Origin: Cavenderia fasciculata
Lineage: Eukaryota; Evosea; Eumycetozoa; Acytosteliales; Cavenderiaceae
DNA: 64,000 nucleotides
Assembly: GCF_000203815.1 (NCBI RefSeq)
Contig: NW_004457737.1
Coordinates: forward strand, 1,612,001 to 1,676,000
Reading direction: 5' to 3'
The notes below the pieces were generated by a model. It searched no databases and was not told the DNA's origin. It saw nothing but the letters and a program-made list of their open reading frames with translations. Made by a program: the position numbers and the translations under genes. Below are positions 10,757 through 21,543 of the stretch, in pieces (the first letter of the stretch is position 1; each line of letters starts with the position of its first letter).

Positions 10757-11956
10757 TTGTTTTATGTCTAATTGTCTAATTATCGATAGTCTTCGCTACT
10801 ACTACTACTACTACTACTCCTTTGAATAAAATGGTCTATACGAATGTTTCACATGAAAGTATATGGTTGCTATATTAATCGAGCTCGATAATCTTGTATC
10901 TATAAATATTAAAAAGTAATATATTTATCTTTATCTCTTTGCTGCAATGACACAATGATTGATGATGATGAAGATAGGCAGGCAGGGAACCAACCAAACT
11001 ATTTTTATGAATGGTCGCGACTATGTGTTTAAACGGCAAAAACAAGCAAAATATCCCAGGGAGCGTCTAGACTACTCCTCCTACAACCTTTTTTACAAAT
11101 CGGTCAAAGCTTTGGGAGCGAGCCCTTAAATTTTAGTCAAAATATCACCCTACAACAACACTACAAAAAAAAACAACAATCCTACTTGTGTCTGGAACAC
11201 ACAATGAATGATGTGGATGTGATGTTGAAAGAGATAAACAGATAAGTCCTATACTTTTAGTAGATTTGAGTTTGAAGCGAGGACGAGGATGAACAATCGG
11301 GAAATTTACATCATCATATGTTGGCACATATACACACGCATACCACATCTCGTACAAATCTCGATCTGTTTATAATTATTGTCTATCCTCTTTTTTGTGG
11401 ACCCGAAACCACAAATAGTGCACCACCAACAATTGGGGCAGTGGATCTACTTTGAAAAACAATTGGACAAGAGAGTAGATCTACCATGAAGGTCCCAGGA
11501 AGAAACGAAAAAGTTTTCTCAAGATCTGTCGCAAAGGTATACCGAAAAGGACGAATCTTGTTTTCGTTTTGTGGACTTGGTTCAATCGTTACGGTGGGTG
11601 GAGTACGTTGGATGGTTTAACATGCCACAAACAGGATACCCTCTCCCAAATCGTTGCATGATGATGACACTAATAACAAACAATAGTGCTACTAAATTAA
11701 AGGAGAGGAGCAATAGGGGATCTAAATCCCAAACAATCGATTGATAAGGTTGTATAAATAGAAAACGAAAGACACATTTTGTATTATATAACACAGCAAA
11801 GCAAAGCACCATTCATCAACAACTCATCATCAACTCCTCGTTCGCATAATCATTGTATCATACACACATTTTGTTATAATACAAACATATAAATACATAT
11901 ACAAATACATACATACATATAAATACAAACAAATAGATAGAGAAAGAGATAAAAAC
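10716..11956. other. Intergenic 1.24 kb between vti1-like gene and kmo
   Basis: Shared upstream region of two divergent genes. It opens with a (TC)n tract (10727-10754) and (TAC)n (10798-10815). The middle (about 11020-11600) is less A+T-rich than most spacers and has an imperfect inverted repeat at 11440-11451/11474-11485. Short open frames on the minus strand lack any family signal and are ignored. The last 130 bp are the A-rich leader of kmo. Confidence 0.5.
11440..11485. repeat. Imperfect inverted repeat (11 of 12 bp) in the kmo upstream region
   Basis: AGTGGATCTACT (11440-11451) and AGTAGATCTACC (11474-11485) are inverted copies with one mismatch, separated by 22 bp. Each arm contains the palindromic core AGATCT or a near copy. 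It could form a hairpin or be a paired binding site for a dimeric factor; function is unknown. Confidence 0.55.
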
Positions 11957-13545
11957 ATGTCTGAAAAAAATACACCACCACCTACACCTCCAAGACCTGC
12001 TGCAACAATGAAATCATCTTCATCAACAGCATCACTAGAAGCACATGAGCAACCAGTTGAAAATATATCAATCTTTGGATCAGGTTTGGCTGGTTCAGCA
12101 ATAGGTATGTTTAAAAAATAATAATTATTACAATCAAATAATTGATGGTTAATCATTTATTTATTTCCTTTTCCTTTTTCCTTTACTTTTTTTTAGCATT
12201 ATTATTAAAAAATAGAGGATTTACAAATATAACTGTTTATGAAAAGAGATCAAGGAGTGAACAAAAGGCAAGCTGGAATAGAGGTAGATCGATTAACATG
12301 AGTCTTTCATTTAGAGGAATGAAGACTCTGGAAAAGTGTGGCATTTTACCTCAGATTTTGGAAGAGGGTGTGCCAATGCGTGGCAGAATGATTCATCATT
12401 TGGACGGATCCAAAAACTTCCATCCCTATTCACCAGACCCCAACAAATTCTTGCTTTCCATCTCGAGAGACATGTTGAATGAAAAGCTTCGTCAACATGT
12501 TGAGGGATCAGAGAGTGTCCAGTTCCTCTACAACCAACAGGTCAAGGAGGTCAATCCACGTGGCTGCACCTTTACCGTCAAGGACACTAGCAACAATGTC
12601 ACCCGTACCATGTCGACCAGTACCATGATTGGTTGCGACGGTGCCTTTTCAGCGGTACGTCAATCGATGGCTCGTTTCCCACGTCACGAATACAACCAAC
12701 ACTATATGGAGCATGGATACAAGGAGTTGCGTATTCCAGCCGGACCCAATGGTGAATTCCAACTTGAAAAGGAGTGTCTCCATATTTGGCCACGTGGAGG
12801 ATACATGATGATCGCTCTCCCCAACAAAGATGGTTCGTTCACCGTCACACTCTTTTTCCCATTCGAGGGTGATGGAAGCAGTTTTGAGTCGCTCAACACA
12901 CCCGAGCGTATCGACCGTTTCTTTAGAACCAAATTCCCCGATGCCGCGCCACTCATCCCTTCGCTGATCGAAGATTTCGAGACCAATCCAGTTTGTACAT
13001 TACTCACCATCAAAACGTATCCATGGGCTATCGACGGTCGTGCCGTCCTTGTAGGCGACGCTGCCCACGCCATCGTGCCATTCTACGGTCAGGGTATGAA
13101 CGCCGCTTTTGAAGACGTCCTCGAACTATACAACTGCATTATCGAGCAGCTGCCCATTGAAGAGGCCGTGTCACCTCGTCCCACACTCAACATGGACCAG
13201 TTGGCCCAAGCCTACGCCAAATACCAAACAGCAAGAAAGAAAAATTCAGATGCCATCTCTGAAATGGCTATTGAAAACTTCCTCGAGATGCGTGATACTG
13301 TCCAAGACGACTTGTTTGTCTTTAAGAAAAAGGTCGAGCATCTCTTGGAGCAGCGATTCCCCGGCCGTTACATCTCGCGTTACGAACTCATCTCCTTTTC
13401 CCACATCCCTTACAAAGATGCACAACGTATAGGCAAACTCAACCAAGAAATCTTGAATGTCCTCTGTAAAGATGCAAGATTAAATTTAAATAATATCGAT
13501 CTTACAATGGCAAATAATTTAATTAAATTGTTACTAGATAAATAA
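11957..13545 (+). CDS. kmo: Kynurenine 3-monooxygenase
   Basis: Two exons, 11957-12104 and 12197-13545, give 498 aa. The enzyme hydroxylates L-kynurenine to 3-hydroxykynurenine with NADPH and FAD, in tryptophan breakdown toward NAD. The Rossmann FAD motif GSGLAGSAIALLLKNRG (about 42-58) is split by the intron exactly after the glycines. RGRSINMSLSFRGM follows, and the second FAD motif VLVGDAAHAIVPFYGQGMNA is at about 333-352. An N-terminal Pro/Ser-rich extension of about 35 residues precedes the domain. The long C-terminal membrane anchor of animal KMO is not obvious; the protein ends soon after the LLDK tail. Codons in the middle of the gene end in C far more than in neighbours, suggesting strong expression. 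Confidence 0.93.
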
Positions 13546-14979
13546 AAGTATCGAATAAATATATTAGATAAATGTCTGTGTGATTATTTAAAGAGATTGA
13601 TTCGAGGCATAAACTAAACCGAACTTGAACCTAATCAAAATTCGTGTAGGGATGGGCCGACGAATTTCATCCCCTCCTCTCCTTTCAACAATCTTTGCTT
13701 GGTGTTTTTTGCCGAGTTTGGACACAAACGGTCAGTTTGTTTTTTTTTTTAAAATTTTTTTTTGGTGGCATTGTCCACACTCCCACTGAACCGGCGGCAT
13801 CCCTATAATTATTTAATACAACGTTGTAACCCATCTCTCTCTGATTTATTATTATAGGTGTTTGTTTAAATATATATATATATATAAAATATATTTATTA
13901 TAGATAGTCAGTCAGTCGAACAGAATACATTTAATCACAGGTTAGATAATATTATACAGGTAGATATAGTTACATACAAACATAGATACTCGTTCACATC
14001 ATATCAAAAACAAAAAGAAGAAACGAAAGAGAGAGAGAGAGAGAGAGAGAATAATAGCATTCTTTAGTTATACAACAGTAAGAAGTATGATGATTTTATG
14101 GTATAATATTTAGTATTTTGTTAGACGTCTAATTAAACGAAGGAGAAAAAGACGATTGTTGATGATGATGATGATGATGATGTTGTTGTTGGATATACTG
14201 ACACGATGATAAATGATGACAACGAATATATATGACATCTCTTAAACACTACACTCGTTCACTCACTCACACCCAACACCAAGAAACAAATAGATAGATA
14301 GATAGATAGAGTGAGAAAGAGATATAGTGAGAGATCTATATAATTTAATTTAGGTGTGGTTGTTTAGTTTGCTTCACAATTATGGGTGTTTGTAATTAAT
14401 TACAAACACATTAGCAAGCAACCAATCATTCACTCACTCACTCATTCATTCATTCATTCCTTTATCCTCTTCTAAACTTTCACACCCATTCATTATATAC
14501 ATGTATAACGACTACTACTGTACTGTATAATAATAATAATAATAATTGGGCAACAACAACAAAAGTATTTTTTATGACTATTATAATTTGAATGATGTAT
14601 CATTAAAACGGAAAGACAGACAACAACCAACAACTATAATAATAATAATCTTTTATCCACCAATTCATTCAAATGATCTATAGATTAGACTATCATTATT
14701 GTTACCATTAACAAAACAACAACAACAACATCATCAACATCATCATCATCATCATCTTGCAACCAATAATAGTTCTCTTCATTCTTTTTGTTTTTCTATT
14801 GTTGTGTTGTCACTTTCTATTCTTTCGTGTATTTCATTCCCATATTCTAATTACCTCTTCCCATTCTTAATTTTAACACTACTACTACTACTACTACTAC
14901 TATAGAAAGGAAAAGAAAGAAAAGAAAGAAAGAACAAACACAACAACATATAACAACAACAACAAAAACTTTGAACACA
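13546..14979. other. Intergenic 1.43 kb, repeat-rich promoter side of the kinase gene
   Basis: It contains (GA)n at about 14026-14050, (GAT)n at 14161-14181, (GATA)n near 14291-14310, (CATT)n near 14440-14458, and a perfect 24-bp palindrome at 14386-14409. The final 80 bp are A-rich leader. A short frame at 14699-14905 is a by-product of CAA/CAT and CTA repeats and is not reported as a gene. Confidence 0.5.
14386..14409. repeat. Perfect 24-bp palindrome
   Basis: The half-site GTGTTTGTAATT is followed directly by its exact reverse complement, with no spacer. It lies 570 bp upstream of the kinase start codon. It may be a site for a dimeric regulator or a cruciform-prone sequence. Confidence 0.9.
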
Positions 14980-17502
14980 ATGGATACAAATGATCCTTTT
15001 TCCAAATATGTAAGTAATCATTAAATATAATATAGAGAATGAATAAACCTCTAATACTATCTATCTATCTATTTTGTAGCAAATTGGAGAAGTAGTAGGT
15101 AAAGGAGCATTTGGTAAAGTTTATAAAGCATTAAATATTGAAACTGGTGATTTCTGTGCAATCAAACAAATAGAGAAATCAATCATTTCAGAAAAACAAT
15201 TACCTTCTATATTGGTAAGTTAAAAGAAGAAGAAGAAGAAGAAGAAGAAGAAAACAACTTTATTTTCTTTTTCTAACCCTCCCTCCCTCCTATCTTTTTT
15301 ACTCTTTTGTAGCAAGAAATCAAATTATTACAAACTTTACGACATAATAATATTGTTAGATTTATCGAATCACATGAAACATCAAAATATTTATTCTTTG
15401 CATTGGAATTTGTAGAAGGAGGAACATTGGGAAAGATGGTAAAACGTTATGGCAATTTTCAAGAACCTCTGCTTTGCAGATACGTATGCCAAGTACTTGG
15501 TGGTCTAGCATATCTTCACGAGAAGGGAGTCATTCATCGAGACATTAAAAGCGATAATATATTGATCACCAAGGATGGTGTAATTAAATTGGCTGATTTT
15601 GGTTCTTGTACCTACAGTGCTCTCGATAGAAAATTAACTGTAGTTGGTACACCTTTTTGGATGGCTCCTGAAGTTATTCAGGTAAGATATATAAATACAT
15701 ATGTATAGAGAATATTCTATAGAAAAGTTGTAGAATCGAGAATAATAATATTAATAATTTCTATATATGTTTAGATGGATATGAATGCAAGATCGACAGC
15801 TTGTGATATTTGGAGTTTGGGATGTACAATTTTAGAGTTATTAACTGGTAACCCACCATATTGGGATCTTGGAACGATGCCGGCCATGTTTGCCATGGTC
15901 AACAATCCACATCCACCCATACCGGCCAATATATCGGCCGAGTTGAAGAGTTTTTTGTTGGCATGTTTTATGAGAGACATTAACAAGAGACCGACCGCAA
16001 ACCAACTGCTCGAACACCCATGGATCAAAAATCAACAGGCACAAGACCAAGACCACCCTATCAAGCATCAAAGAGGAGGCAGCAAGCTGTCGGTATCGAC
16101 TCACGCCGAGGGATACCAAGACGAGGCGGTTGAAGAAGACGAAAACGATCTCAAGGAGAGAATCGCTATTTTGGAGCTACAGAAAAAGGAGCAAGCTCAA
16201 ACCATCCAAAAATTAAAATACCATTTTGTAAAGGCACTAAAAGAGAAAAAGGCAATGAAAGAGATGATTGCACAGCTCGTTCAAGAGCGTGATGGATACA
16301 TGATAAAACTAGGATTGAATCCTCCCCCTCCACCACCCATCCTATTACAAACACAACTCACACCTGGATCGACACCAACACGCGCTGCTCTCGAAAATGC
16401 AAACGAAGTGATCAACGCAACTGGAGGATCACAACACAAAACACATCATCTTCGAACGGGCAGCCAGAGCAGTCCGCTGTTGAAGAGTTCTGGCTCGTTT
16501 AGAGCTGGCAACTCGAGTGGTAGTCACTCGGCAGGTGACAGTCTCAACAATGGCGGAGGTCACGGTTCATCTTCATCTTCATCGTCGTCGCGAGCTTCCA
16601 TGGCAAACATCCTCAACAATGAATTCTTCCAACCTCCCGACAGCTACTCTGACGAAGAGGACACCCCGTCCTCGCCGATGGGATCGCATGAATACCTCAT
16701 GAACGCACCCACCCTCAGCGATCTTCATATAATGGGACCACCCAAGGTCACCAAGCGTCCCGACCAACAGATGGGCGGCTACCTATCGTCTGGATCGAAC
16801 CTACAAGTGTACAGCAAGGAGTCGACCGTCGCAGACGTTTATTCAAAATCACCCCACCAATACTCTGTCGGTGGTGGGCTGACTGTAAATGCAAGCAATC
16901 AAAATTTAGAACAACAACAACAAGTAAATAATAGCAATAGCAATAGAAAACCACCAATGTTACAAAAAGAATCTTCACAAAAGGGTTTGTTGAATCAATA
17001 TATATCATCACCATCAAGGGAAAGAAGAGACAGCATTGGAAGTAGTGGGAAAACAACGTTGGATGGAAGTGGGATGCTGATTAGTGGCGGCAGCAGCGGC
17101 GGTAGCAGTATTGGCAGTAGCAATCTATTAAGCACGAGTCATGGCAGCATAGGGTCTACTGGATACAGCGCAATGTCGTCCAAAAAGTCAAATACCGTTT
17201 TACCTACCATTTCAATCAATCACCAACAGGAACTCGAAAAGGAGGAGCAGCACGTGCCACCCGTCGAACAGGTTGTCGTCAATGTGCAGCCACCCCGTGT
17301 TGGAGACACTTGCAAGGTCAAGTGTGGCGAGTTGGGTTGGTACGACGCCATTGTCGAACTTGTCAGCGGTACAACCTTTGTCGTCACAATCAAACCATTC
17401 AATATCAAACAAGAAGTTTCTCATTCCGATGTCACCCTCGCACCTTTACAATTACCTGATAATACCAAAAAGAAAGGAAAATTTAATCTTTTCAAAAAAT
17501 AG
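14980..17502 (+). CDS. CDC15/MAP3K-epsilon-type serine/threonine protein kinase (SepA/Cdc7-like)
   Basis: Four exons, 14980-15009, 15080-15214, 15313-15681 and 15775-17502, give 753 aa. The kinase domain (about 11-263) has all key residues: glycine loop GKGAFG, Lys39 in [16 protein letters not shown] (Asp132), DFG (Asp150), and [11 protein letters not shown]. The sequence resembles the Cdc7/MAP3K-epsilon group, which acts in septation-initiation and cytokinesis signalling. A predicted coiled coil (about 297-350, [18 protein letters not shown]) follows, then a long Ser/Gly/Gln-rich region. Last comes a compact, conserved-looking C-terminal segment ([20 protein letters not shown], about 685-735) that looks like an SH3/Tudor-type barrel. 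The first exon encodes only ten residues. D. discoideum SepA is, from memory, longer, so orthology is not asserted. A related kinase lies at 21.5-25.3 kb. Confidence 0.85.
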
Positions 17503-17762
17503 AATAGAATAGAATATTTAAAAAAGAAAATCTTACTATAGTACAAATCAAAACAAAACAAGAATCATAATGTAATAAAACAATTTTGTATATACTTCTT
17601 AATTTATTACAATTTAATCCAAAAACTAAAAATATACAAACAAAACTAAAACAACAAATCATTCCATCACACCAACAACCACCCATGGAATAATTTTCAT
17701 TCTCATTCGGTCAAAACGACAGTTGAATCAGAAGAGATAAAAGAAAGAGATAAGAGAGAGAG

Positions 17763-18776
17763 ATGTCAGATCTGAATAGTACTACATCACCTCCTTCTGT
17801 ACCAGTTGAACTACCACAACCAATCAAAAAAAAGATAGTGTTGAGAAGATCTGCTGCAAAAGAAGTATTTCCTCCAACACCTAAATATAAAGTTGAACAA
17901 CAACAACAACAAGAGCAATCTATTTTGTCAAGTGAATCACTCAAACCATCTTGTAGACATGGTTCAATAACTCGTTTTAGGTACCTTGTTTATTGTTTCA
18001 GATACCCCATGAACAACAAGACTTATTAATTCATTGCTCTATCTATTTATTCAGATATCTAACAGAAAAGAATGAAAATGAATCTTCATCATCATCATCA
18101 TCATCTTTATTGGATATTAAAAGAATCATTGAAATTGAATTTCAATTTGATAAAGAAGATGAAAATACATTTAAACCTGGTGATTATCTTAGTATATTTG
18201 CACCAAACCCATTCAATGTTGTAGAATCTATTGCCAATAGATTGAATCTAAATTTAAATGATCGATTAGACATTGAAATGATCGTCGTTCAAGAAGGAAA
18301 GGTTGTAAATCTACCAGATAATTTAAAGAGAGCAAACGCAAGAACAATCGGTTATCTATTATCACATGAATTGGATATATGTGGCATTCCATCAAAGAGA
18401 TTACTTAGACTGTTGGGTGAAAATGCAAGCGATCAAGAGGAAAAGAAGAAATTGGTTCATTTATCATCAATCGAAGGAAAGGAGGATTATAATCAAATGA
18501 TTGGAAATCGTATCACTCTATTGGATCTATTGATTAGTTATCCATCCATATCAAACATTCCATTACACTATTTGGTTGATTTCATCTCTCCATTGGTACC
18601 ACGAGACTATTCTATATCATCATCTCCACTATCATCACAACCTCGTCATGCAACCGTCGTCTTTTCAGTAGTCGATATGAACATTAATCAAAAGGAAATT
18701 AAAGGTCTATGTACTAGTTGGTTAGAAGATAAATGTAATGAATCTATTTTAAATAATATTCAACAATTAAATATTG

Positions 18777-18811
<35 letters not shown>

Positions 18812-19456
18812 ACAACAACAATAATTAATAATATACCATATGAAATTAAACCAACAAATCATTTTACATTACCAAAGGATACTTTAAAGACACCAATGAT
18901 TATGATTGGTCCTGGAACTGGTGTTGCTCCATTTATTGGTTTTCTTTCCCATTTGGAGAAAACTAAACAACCCGATCTAAAACTGGCAGAAACATGGTTA
19001 TTCTTTGGTTGTAGAAGTGAATCATATGACTTTATCTATCGCGATGAAATAGAGTCTTTTGTAAAGAATGGTACACTGTCACATCTTGTTACAGCATTTT
19101 CAAGAGAATCAAAGGATCAATCTAGTCAACCATTGGGTTACGTTCAATCAAAATTATTAAATCATTCATCACAATTATTTAATTTAATTACAAATAATAA
19201 TGCTACCATTTATATTTGTGGGTAAGTAAAAAAACAAACAATCAACATTATTAGAGTATTATTATTATTATTAAATATCCATATATATTAACAATTTATA
19301 TAATTTTAGTGATGCAAAGGGGATGGCAGTTGGAGTAAAATCAGCATTTATAGAAATAGTTAAAAAAGAATTGAAAATGATGATGACAAACAAGCAAATG
19401 AAATTGTTTCTCAATGGATTGCAGATAAAAGATATCTATTAGATGTTTGGTCTTGA
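17763..19456 (+). CDS. mtrr: Methionine synthase reductase (no FMN domain), frameshifted near the 3' end
   Basis: Exons 17763-17980, 18055-19221 and 19310-19456. The protein resembles the FAD/NADPH half of methionine synthase reductase, which reactivates cobalamin-dependent methionine synthase: FKPGDYLSIFAPNP, the ICGIPSKRLLRLL and LLDLLISYPS blocks, RDYSISSSPL for FAD binding, and GPGTGVAPFIGFL and FFGCRSE for NADPH. The N-terminal flavodoxin domain is absent; instead there are about 75 low-complexity residues. In the last exon the annotated frame gives a stop at 19440-19442 (505 aa), but shifting by one base near 19371 yields QWIADKRYLLDVWS and a stop at 19454-19456. DVWS-type ends are conserved in this family, so a single base is missing there (510 aa if restored). 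Convergent with the Rrg7-like gene. Confidence 0.85.
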
Positions 19457-19500
19457 AGATCCCTTGATACTAGGCCTTTTTGGAAAATAAATAGTAGTAG

Positions 19501-20526
19501 TTAACTTTTATTAATCATTAATTCAATGTGAAATGAAGGATAGGTTGTTAATTTTTTGTTGTTTACATTATTATTATTATTATTATTATTTACTGGTAAT
19601 GAGGTATTATATCTTTTGGCAATTGTTAGTTTTGGCAATAGATGACGAGCAGATCTATTCATCATAAATGATAATAAACCTTGTTCATAGATTTGACAAA
19701 TAATGATTGGTGGTTGAAATGAATCAATCTCCATTTGAACATTATCTGTAAATTGAGAGTAACTTGCTATTAATCCAATCGACTTGTTTCCAGTAGTACC
19801 AGACTTTTCTATGAATCTTGAGAGTGTAGACTCCATTTCTCGAAGCACTGATGGACCAACCTTTTTCTTTAATTTTTTACACTGTACAATTACGTTGAAA
19901 GTTGTTTCACCAAACTCCCAAACACCATTTAAATCGATTCCTTTGTCTCCTGCTCCTCCTACCCTATTCAACTTGAATCCAAATTGTGATAATTGTTCTA
20001 TAACCAACTTTTCAAATTCTGTTCCTATCCATACATTTGATATCATCTCTTCTCCTTTTACTGGTTCCTCGAGAATTTGGCTTGTTACTTCTTCTTCTTC
20101 CTCTCCTTCTTGATCATTTTCATATTCTTCTATATATTGGTCACCTTGTTGTTGTAGTTGCTGTTGGTTGTTGGTAAATTCTGTGTCATCTTCATCTAAT
20201 GCAAACCATTTCTTTGTTTTCCATTTTGGTTCGATTGTTATTGTCTCTTTTGTTGTACTAATTTTCTTATTGTTTGCTGGTTTCTTTGATTTAACTATGG
20301 TGGTGGCAGCTGAGGATGGTGAATATATCTCTTCTTCTTTTTTCTTCTTTAAGAAATAGATAGACTCATGTACAATACCAACTTGTTTTTTTAGTTGAAT
20401 GGATGACAGAGGTTGTTTGTCGAATGTTGTTGTTGTTGGTCGATTCTTTGTTGAATAATAATAGTATTGACATGACTTGCTCCAACTTGAGAATAGAGTT
20501 GTTTGTATGTTCTTTGCACCAATCAT
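19501..20526 (-). CDS. Rrg7-like (DUF2034) mitochondrial protein with PD-(D/E)XK-type nuclease fold
   Basis: A single exon; 341 aa from the ATG at 20526. The frame stays open upstream to an ATG at 20631 (376 aa). I prefer 20526 because the protein then begins with a mitochondrial-presequence-like segment (MIGAKNIQTTLFSSWSKS). The C-terminal half carries the family signature: GTEFEKLVIEQLSQFGF, GGAGDKGIDLNGVW and VIVQCKKL. These are the E, GxxDxGID and QxK positions of restriction-endonuclease-like folds. In yeast the family is needed for respiratory growth; the biochemical role is not established. The middle is a long acidic, low-complexity linker (DQEGEEEEEVTSQ). Only 44 bp separate its stop from the restored mtrr stop. 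Confidence 0.75.
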   Translation of the reverse strand: MIGAKNIQTTLFSSWSKSCQYYYYSTKNRPTTTTFDKQPLSSIQLKKQVGIVHESIYFLKKKKEEEIYSPSSAATTIVKSKKPANNKKISTTKETITIEPKWKTKKWFALDEDDTEFTNNQQQLQQQGDQYIEEYENDQEGEEEEEVTSQILEEPVKGEEMISNVWIGTEFEKLVIEQLSQFGFKLNRVGGAGDKGIDLNGVWEFGETTFNVIVQCKKLKKKVGPSVLREMESTLSRFIEKSGTTGNKSIGLIASYSQFTDNVQMEIDSFQPPIIICQIYEQGLLSFMMNRSARHLLPKLTIAKRYNTSLPVNNNNNNNNVNNKKLTTYPSFHIELMINKS

Positions 20527-20740
20527 GATTATAAAACATTGGTCAAGGACTTTTGAAAAAAAAAGAAACAAGACGTGAACAGGTAATTTTAAAAATTTAT
20601 TCATTTTTTTCATCTTCATTGCCATTATCACCCTAACTATGATCTTCCTTCATTTCGTTTATCTTCGGTATGCAAACTTGATTCTTCCTCTCTTCTTCAT
20701 CATAATATGTATATTAATTCATACCTTCTCTTTTCTGCAG

Positions 20741-21305
20741 TTTCTTGCTGCCTCCTCAAATTATTTAGATACGACATCAGAGGATGGGATGAGTGGGAGC
20801 TCATTTACTCGATTATCAGGTGCACCATCACGCAAGTGTGACAAGAACCCTTTTTTGTCCAAGTATTTTGATCAATGGCAAATGGTTGGAAAGGTTAAGT
20901 TCTTTAAGTGTTGCGGCAAGAACACTGCTGCGCTTGTCGATGCCTTTGCACGTTTTTCCTTTAAACGCAGATGATATATGATTCTTGCAAGAGAATCCTT
21001 CGTGCCAAAGAGCAACATTGGTGGCAGTTTGTCGACATTGGTAGGTGCGACATTGGTAGGTGCTGCATTGGCGGGGATAGGAATGAGGGATAAAACAAGA
21101 GATATACCCACCACTGGTAAAGGTCTATTCCAAAGACCCTGTCGTTATCGAGATGAAGTTGAGACTCACTCCATACCTCACCATCTATGTCAAGGAGAAT
21201 GGTGGAATCGGATCTGAAGGGCGCTTGGGTGCTGAAGAACCAATCACATTTAATGGTAGAGTTGAATATGTCAACAATGTGGACATCTTAAACGACCTTT
21301 TTTAA
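20741..21305 (+). pseudogene. Decayed coding relic, family unknown
   Basis: Codon-like stretches appear in two frames. One frame covers about 20747-21115 with DKNPFLSKYFDQWQMVGKVK, an in-frame TGA at 20972-20974, then ESFVPKSNIGGSL, GATLVGAALAGIGMRDKTRD and IPTTG. After a frame change near 21115-21125 a second frame reads KVYSKDPVVIEMKLRLTPYL, TIYVKENGGIGSEGRLGAEE and GRVEYVNNVDILND to a TAA at 21303-21305. The segments look like one protein broken by a stop and a frameshift. Codons are richer in G/C-ending forms than the surrounding spacer. I do not recognise the family. Alternatives are a retained piece of a transferred or mobile gene, or an unresolved spliced gene. Confidence 0.45.
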
Positions 21306-21543
21306 AGTTAATTTCCTACCTCTGGAAGACAAATGCAGAAGAAAATCTTCTTGAATGTTATCTTTCAATGGTTTAAAAGTAGCAAACAAGAAGATTTTCT
21401 TCTTGCACAACAAAATATGGTAAGAAACACCTATTTGATGATATTCACTAACTACACTTTGATTCATCTTTTCGAGAAACTATACCAACAACAACAATAA
21501 TATACTAGTGAAATAAAGTTTATTTAATTTCATCATTAATGTT

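Noticed and set aside
20960-20990. In-frame TGA in the relic as a selenocysteine codon
   Set aside because: No SECIS-like stem could be pointed to, the flanking residues are not from a known selenoprotein family, and a further frameshift follows.
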